Positions 38,213 to 40,984 of a stretch of 40,984 nt of DNA are shown here, piece after piece. Below the pieces are notes generated by a model. The model saw only the letters and a program-made list of their open reading frames with translations. It searched no databases and was not told the origin of the DNA. The position numbers and the translations under genes are program-made. Numbering within the stretch: the stretch's first letter is position 1; each line of letters begins with the position of its first letter. The stretch is taken from NCBI GenBank assembly GCA_934474225.1, contig CAKSLU010000012.1:1-40984 (forward strand), given 5' to 3'. This stretch comes from an uncultured Eubacteriales bacterium. GTDB lineage: Bacteria; Bacillota; Clostridia; Oscillospirales; CAG-272.

Positions 38213-38820
38213 ACATCATCGAGGTGCGCGCCGACGAAAAGGCGCTGCTCCATGCCGTCACGGCGGTCCATATGGAGACCTTCCCCGGCTTTTTTCTCAC
38301 CTTTATGGGCAAGGGCTTTCTGCAAAAGATGTACCTTTCCTATTGCGAATACGGCGAGGCGGCGCTGCTTGCCGCCGTGGAGGACGGGCGCGTGCTCGGC
38401 TTTCTCGCCTATGCCTGCGACATGAGCGGGCTGTATAAATACATGATAAGGAACCACCTTTTTGCCTTCGCCCGGTACAGCGCGGGCGCCTTCTTCCGCA
38501 AGCCGTCCGTGTTCATGCGGTTGCTGCGCGCCTTTCTCAAGCCGTCCGAGACGAAGCGGGAGGAGGCGTATGTGGAACTTGCCTCCATCGGCACGGCGCC
38601 CGCCGCCAAGCAGCGCGGCATCGGCACGGCGCTCATCGACGCGCTGAAGGCGCGCGTGGACTTTGCCAAGTACGCCTATATCACGCTGGAGACCGATGCC
38701 GTAGACAATGAGGAGGTCAATCGGTTCTACCAAAAGAACGGCTTTACCCTTGCGCGCACCTACGAGACGCGCGAGGGCAGAAAGATGAACGAATACCGCT
38801 ATCGGAAGGGTGACGCATGA
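38209..38820 (+). CDS. GNAT-family acetyltransferase of the glycan operon
   Basis: 203 residues; the ATG overlaps the previous stop (ATGA). GNAT fold: HMETFPGFFLTFMGKGFLQK early helix, LAAVEDGRVLGFLAYA strand, the acetyl-CoA region VELASIGTAPAAKQRGIGTA with Q-R-G-I-G-T, and NRFYQKNGFTLARTYETREG at the C-terminus. Its place between the phosphoglycosyl transferase and the glycosyltransferases suggests N-acetylation of an amino sugar made by the aminotransferase upstream, a role that in the Campylobacter Pgl pathway is filled by an unrelated left-handed beta-helix enzyme (PglD). The substrate is inferred only from context. Confidence 0.85.
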   Translation: MNIIEVRADEKALLHAVTAVHMETFPGFFLTFMGKGFLQKMYLSYCEYGEAALLAAVEDGRVLGFLAYACDMSGLYKYMIRNHLFAFARYSAGAFFRKPSVFMRLLRAFLKPSETKREEAYVELASIGTAPAAKQRGIGTALIDALKARVDFAKYAYITLETDAVDNEEVNRFYQKNGFTLARTYETREGRKMNEYRYRKGDA

Positions 38821-39962
38821 AACTCCTCTACATTCTGAATGTTGCCAATCGGGTGAACAACTTTTCCTATGCCGCGATGCTTGCGGCAAAAGAACTCGGC
38901 ATCGAGTTCTGGATCGCGGGCAAATGGGGTTACGCCTCTGCGGCACAGCGCGAAGCGGACGCAGAAAAGTACGGCATTCACATCGTGCAGCTTGACCTCG
39001 ACCGCTCGCCCTACAGCATACAGAACCGCGTGGCGTACAAACAACTTTGCGACCTTATCCGCAAGGAGCACATCGACGCCATCCACTGCAACACGCCGGT
39101 CGGCGGCATGCTCGGCAGACTTGCGGGCAAGGCGTGCGGCGTGGATACCGTCATCTACCAGGTGCACGGCTTTCACTTCTACCGCGGCGCGCCGTGGCTG
39201 AGTTGGTGCACCTATTACCCGGTGGAAAAGTGGCTGGCGCACAAGACCGACGCGCTCATCACCATCAATCACGAGGACTATAACCTTGCGTGCCGCAAAA
39301 TGAAACTGCGGCGGCACGGCAAGGTGTACTATGTTCCCGGCGTGGGCATCGATGTGTCTGCGTACGCGACGGAAGAGAGCGTCCGCCCCCAAAAAAGAGC
39401 GGAAACGGGGCTTTCCGACACGGATGTCGCGCTGATCTCCATGGGCGACCTGATTCCCCGGAAAAACTACGACACGGCGATCCGCGCGATTGCGGCGGCG
39501 GAGGACCCCGCGCTGCAGTATCTGATCTGCGGCAAAGGACCCGAGGAGGACAACCTCAAAGCGCTTGCAGAGCGCCTCGGCGTGGCGGGACAGATCCATT
39601 TTCTCGGCTTCCGCTCAGACATAAAAGAACTGCTTGCCGCCGCGGATATTTTCCTGTTTACGACAAGGCAGGAGGGTCTGCCGCGCTCCATGATGGAGGC
39701 GATGGCGTCCGGACTGCCCTGCGTTGCAAGCCGGATCCGCGGCAATACGGACTTGCTGGAAGGTACGGACGGCGGTTTCCTTTGCGATGCGGACGATGCG
39801 GCGGACTTCGCCGATAAGATCAAGCGGCTTGCCGCCGACCCAGCGCTGCGCGCCGAGATGGGCGCGCAGAACCGGCTGACCTTGCAGAAGTTCAGCACCG
39901 CCGCCGCAAAAGACGCGCTCGAAGCAATCTACAAAGATAGTTTGCGGTGGGGTAAATCTTGA
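38817..39962 (+). CDS. GT4-family glycosyltransferase
   Basis: 381 residues; start overlaps the previous stop (ATGA). GT-B fold: the N-terminal domain begins MKLLYILNVANRVNNFSYAA, with IHCNTPVGGMLGRLAG and VYQVHGFHFYRGAP, and the C-terminal domain has LISMGDLIPRKNYDTAIRAI, LQYLICGKGPEEDNLKALAE, FLGFRSDIKELLAAADIFLF and the nucleotide-sugar EX7E segment RQEGLPRSMMEAMASGLPCV. It adds a sugar to the lipid-linked glycan in the cytosol. The last seven residues (SLRWGKS) are read in a different frame from a degraded second GT4 gene that follows directly, so the original C-terminus may have ended a few residues earlier. Confidence 0.93.
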   Translation: MKLLYILNVANRVNNFSYAAMLAAKELGIEFWIAGKWGYASAAQREADAEKYGIHIVQLDLDRSPYSIQNRVAYKQLCDLIRKEHIDAIHCNTPVGGMLGRLAGKACGVDTVIYQVHGFHFYRGAPWLSWCTYYPVEKWLAHKTDALITINHEDYNLACRKMKLRRHGKVYYVPGVGIDVSAYATEESVRPQKRAETGLSDTDVALISMGDLIPRKNYDTAIRAIAAAEDPALQYLICGKGPEEDNLKALAERLGVAGQIHFLGFRSDIKELLAAADIFLFTTRQEGLPRSMMEAMASGLPCVASRIRGNTDLLEGTDGGFLCDADDAADFADKIKRLAADPALRAEMGAQNRLTLQKFSTAAAKDALEAIYKDSLRWGKS

Positions 39963-40214
39963 CGCATTTATCCAATCCCTTGCAGACTATTTCCCGATGC
40001 GGGAGAGAAAACGCACCGAACTCGGCATCGGCGCGGTGGACTTTGTCCTCGTCAGCGCCGGGCGGCTTGAGGCAAACAAGAATAACGGCACGCTGATACG
40101 GGCGCTGCATAAGGCGGCGCACAAAAACATCCGCCTGTTGCTTTGCCGTCGAAGTGGTCAAGGCGCGACATGCCGAGATCTACCGCACGGTACTTTTGAA
40201 GGAGAAAGAGCAGA
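39940..40214 (+). pseudogene. Remnant of a second GT4 glycosyltransferase gene
   Basis: An open stretch without a good start reads VCGGVNLDAFIQSLADYF, then RKRTELGIGAVDFVLVSAGR and LEANKNNGTLIRALHKAA in one frame: the linker and first strand of a GT4 C-terminal domain, including the family V/N-G-V-x-L-D-x-F turn. After NIRLLLC the frame fails, and EVVKARHAEIYRTVLLKEKE, a GT4-like C-terminal helix, continues in another frame. So the N-terminal domain and the donor-binding core are both missing. The piece lies between two intact GT4 genes and probably records a deletion. A sequencing or assembly error cannot be excluded but cannot explain the missing domains. Confidence 0.75.
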
Positions 40215-40984
40215 ATGAAGATATTGCATTTGCTGCAAAGTGACCGCTTCTCCGGCGCGGAGAATGTAGTCTGCCAGATTTTCGGGATGCTGCGCGACGC
40301 GCCGGACATCGAGATGGTCTATTGCAGCTCGGACGGGCAGATCCGCGAGGCGCTTGCCGAGCGCGGCATCCGCTTTATTCCGCTGCCGACATTTACGGTG
40401 GGCGAGATCCGCAAGGTGCTGCGCGCCGAGCAGCCGGACCTGATCCACGCGCACGACATGCGCGCGAGTTTCTATGCGGCGCGCGTCTGCGGCAAAATTC
40501 CGCTGATCTCGCACATTCACAACAACAATTTCGATTCGCGCGGCATCTCGCCGAAGTCTGTTGCCTATCTGCTTGCCGCATGGAAGGCAAGACACATTTT
40601 CTGGGTGTCGCAGAGTTCGTTTGACGGCTATGCGTTCCATGGGCTGTTTGCAAAGAAGAGCACCGTGCTCTACAATATCATCGACCTCGCCGCCACCGAG
40701 GCAAAGATGCGCCTGGATACGGCGGACTATGCCTATGATGTCGCCTATGTCGGCAGACTGACCTATCAGAAGGACCCCGAACGCCTCATGCGCGTCTTCC
40801 GCCTCGTGCACGAAAAGCTGCCGCAGGCGACCTTCGCCGTGGTCGGCACGGGCGACCTCGCCGAGGCGACGCAGGCGCTGGCTAAGGAATACGGTCTCGA
40901 CGGCTGTGTGCATTTTCTCGGGTATCGGCAAAACCCCTTGAAGCTGCTCCGGGACAGCAAGGTCATGGTCATGACCTCCCGCTG
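40215..40984 (+). CDS. GT4-family glycosyltransferase, 3' truncated by window edge
   Basis: 256 residues are visible before the window ends, with no stop. Start ATG at 40215 after GAAGGAGAAAGAGCAG. The N-terminal domain reads MKILHLLQSDRFSGAENVVC, with the G-G/S-A-E-N turn of GT4 enzymes, then PDLIHAHDMRASFYAARVCG and IPLISHIHNNNFDSRG; the second domain starts with VAYVGRLTYQKDPERLMRVF and FAVVGTGDLAEATQALAKEY, followed by VHFLGYRQNP. All features are those of a retaining glycosyltransferase acting on the glycan started upstream. Sugar specificity is unknown. Confidence 0.92.
   Translation, partial: MKILHLLQSDRFSGAENVVCQIFGMLRDAPDIEMVYCSSDGQIREALAERGIRFIPLPTFTVGEIRKVLRAEQPDLIHAHDMRASFYAARVCGKIPLISHIHNNNFDSRGISPKSVAYLLAAWKARHIFWVSQSSFDGYAFHGLFAKKSTVLYNIIDLAATEAKMRLDTADYAYDVAYVGRLTYQKDPERLMRVFRLVHEKLPQATFAVVGTGDLAEATQALAKEYGLDGCVHFLGYRQNPLKLLRDSKVMVMTSR

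Noticed and set aside
1..40984. tRNA, rRNA or other known structured RNA genes
   Set aside because: No cloverleaf-like or rRNA-like segments were recognised by eye in the gaps, all of which are explained by repeats, promoters or terminators; a covariance-model scan was not possible.

Overview
The window is a GC-rich, gene-dense stretch of a low-mobility Gram-positive chromosome, most probably from a gut-type Clostridia lineage (Oscillospirales-like; this is inference from gene content, not from a marker search). Supporting signs are AAAGGA/GGAGG ribosome sites, near-consensus sigma-A promoters, a cdaR gene, the recJ / rel / dtd / hemZ block, the yabM-like flippase / mazG / hup / rqcP block, rpsO-pnp, ftsK-tmk, mltG, and an S-layer-homology protein. 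No rRNA, tRNA, transposase, phage gene or CRISPR array was seen.

Layout. 1-2627: end of cdaR (c-di-AMP cyclase regulator) overlapping a large FAD-dependent dehydrogenase. 2833-10551: recJ, then about 490 bp of repeats, then the bifunctional (p)ppGpp enzyme, dtd, hemZ and a uridine-kinase-like gene, the last four tightly packed. 10828-14127: lipid II/polysaccharide flippase, mazG, HU with its own promoter and terminator, and rqcP. 14128-14586: a dense patch of intergenic repeats. 14587-16168 (minus strand): a purine-type phosphoribosyltransferase, a DUF1836 protein and an XRE regulator. 16206-16569: a symmetrical face-to-face promoter switch driving the XRE operon one way and a 46-residue unannotated small ORF the other way. 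16685-18481: secreted duplicated-domain protein with SLH repeats. 18890-20988: a redox-type operon (flavodoxin-fold reductase, carboxymuconolactone decarboxylase/cupin fusion) divergent from a TetR regulator, sharing one palindromic -35 region. 21164-21711: a DinJ/YafQ toxin-antitoxin pair. 21819-24544: pnp and rpsO. 24668-25459: two half-size TSUP membrane proteins. 25728-32241: ftsK, tmk, acetyltransferase, DJ-1/PfpI, 5-formyl-THF cyclo-ligase and CPBP protease. 32439-36101: mltG with a 27-copy hexapeptide repeat, a zinc-ribbon protein and an APH-fold (NahK-like) sugar kinase. 36228 to the end: a surface-glycan operon with its own promoter (aminotransferase, phosphoglycosyl transferase, GNAT, two GT4 glycosyltransferases and a GT4 remnant).

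The window is marked by at least five families of short, GC-rich, hairpin-forming intergenic repeats, often nested or side by side, which fill nearly every gap of more than 100 bp. Several apparent N-terminal extensions of real genes are only these repeats being read through. The most unusual regulatory structure is the exactly symmetrical convergent promoter pair at 16206-16289 with a CGAAA-N4-TTTCG operator at its centre.
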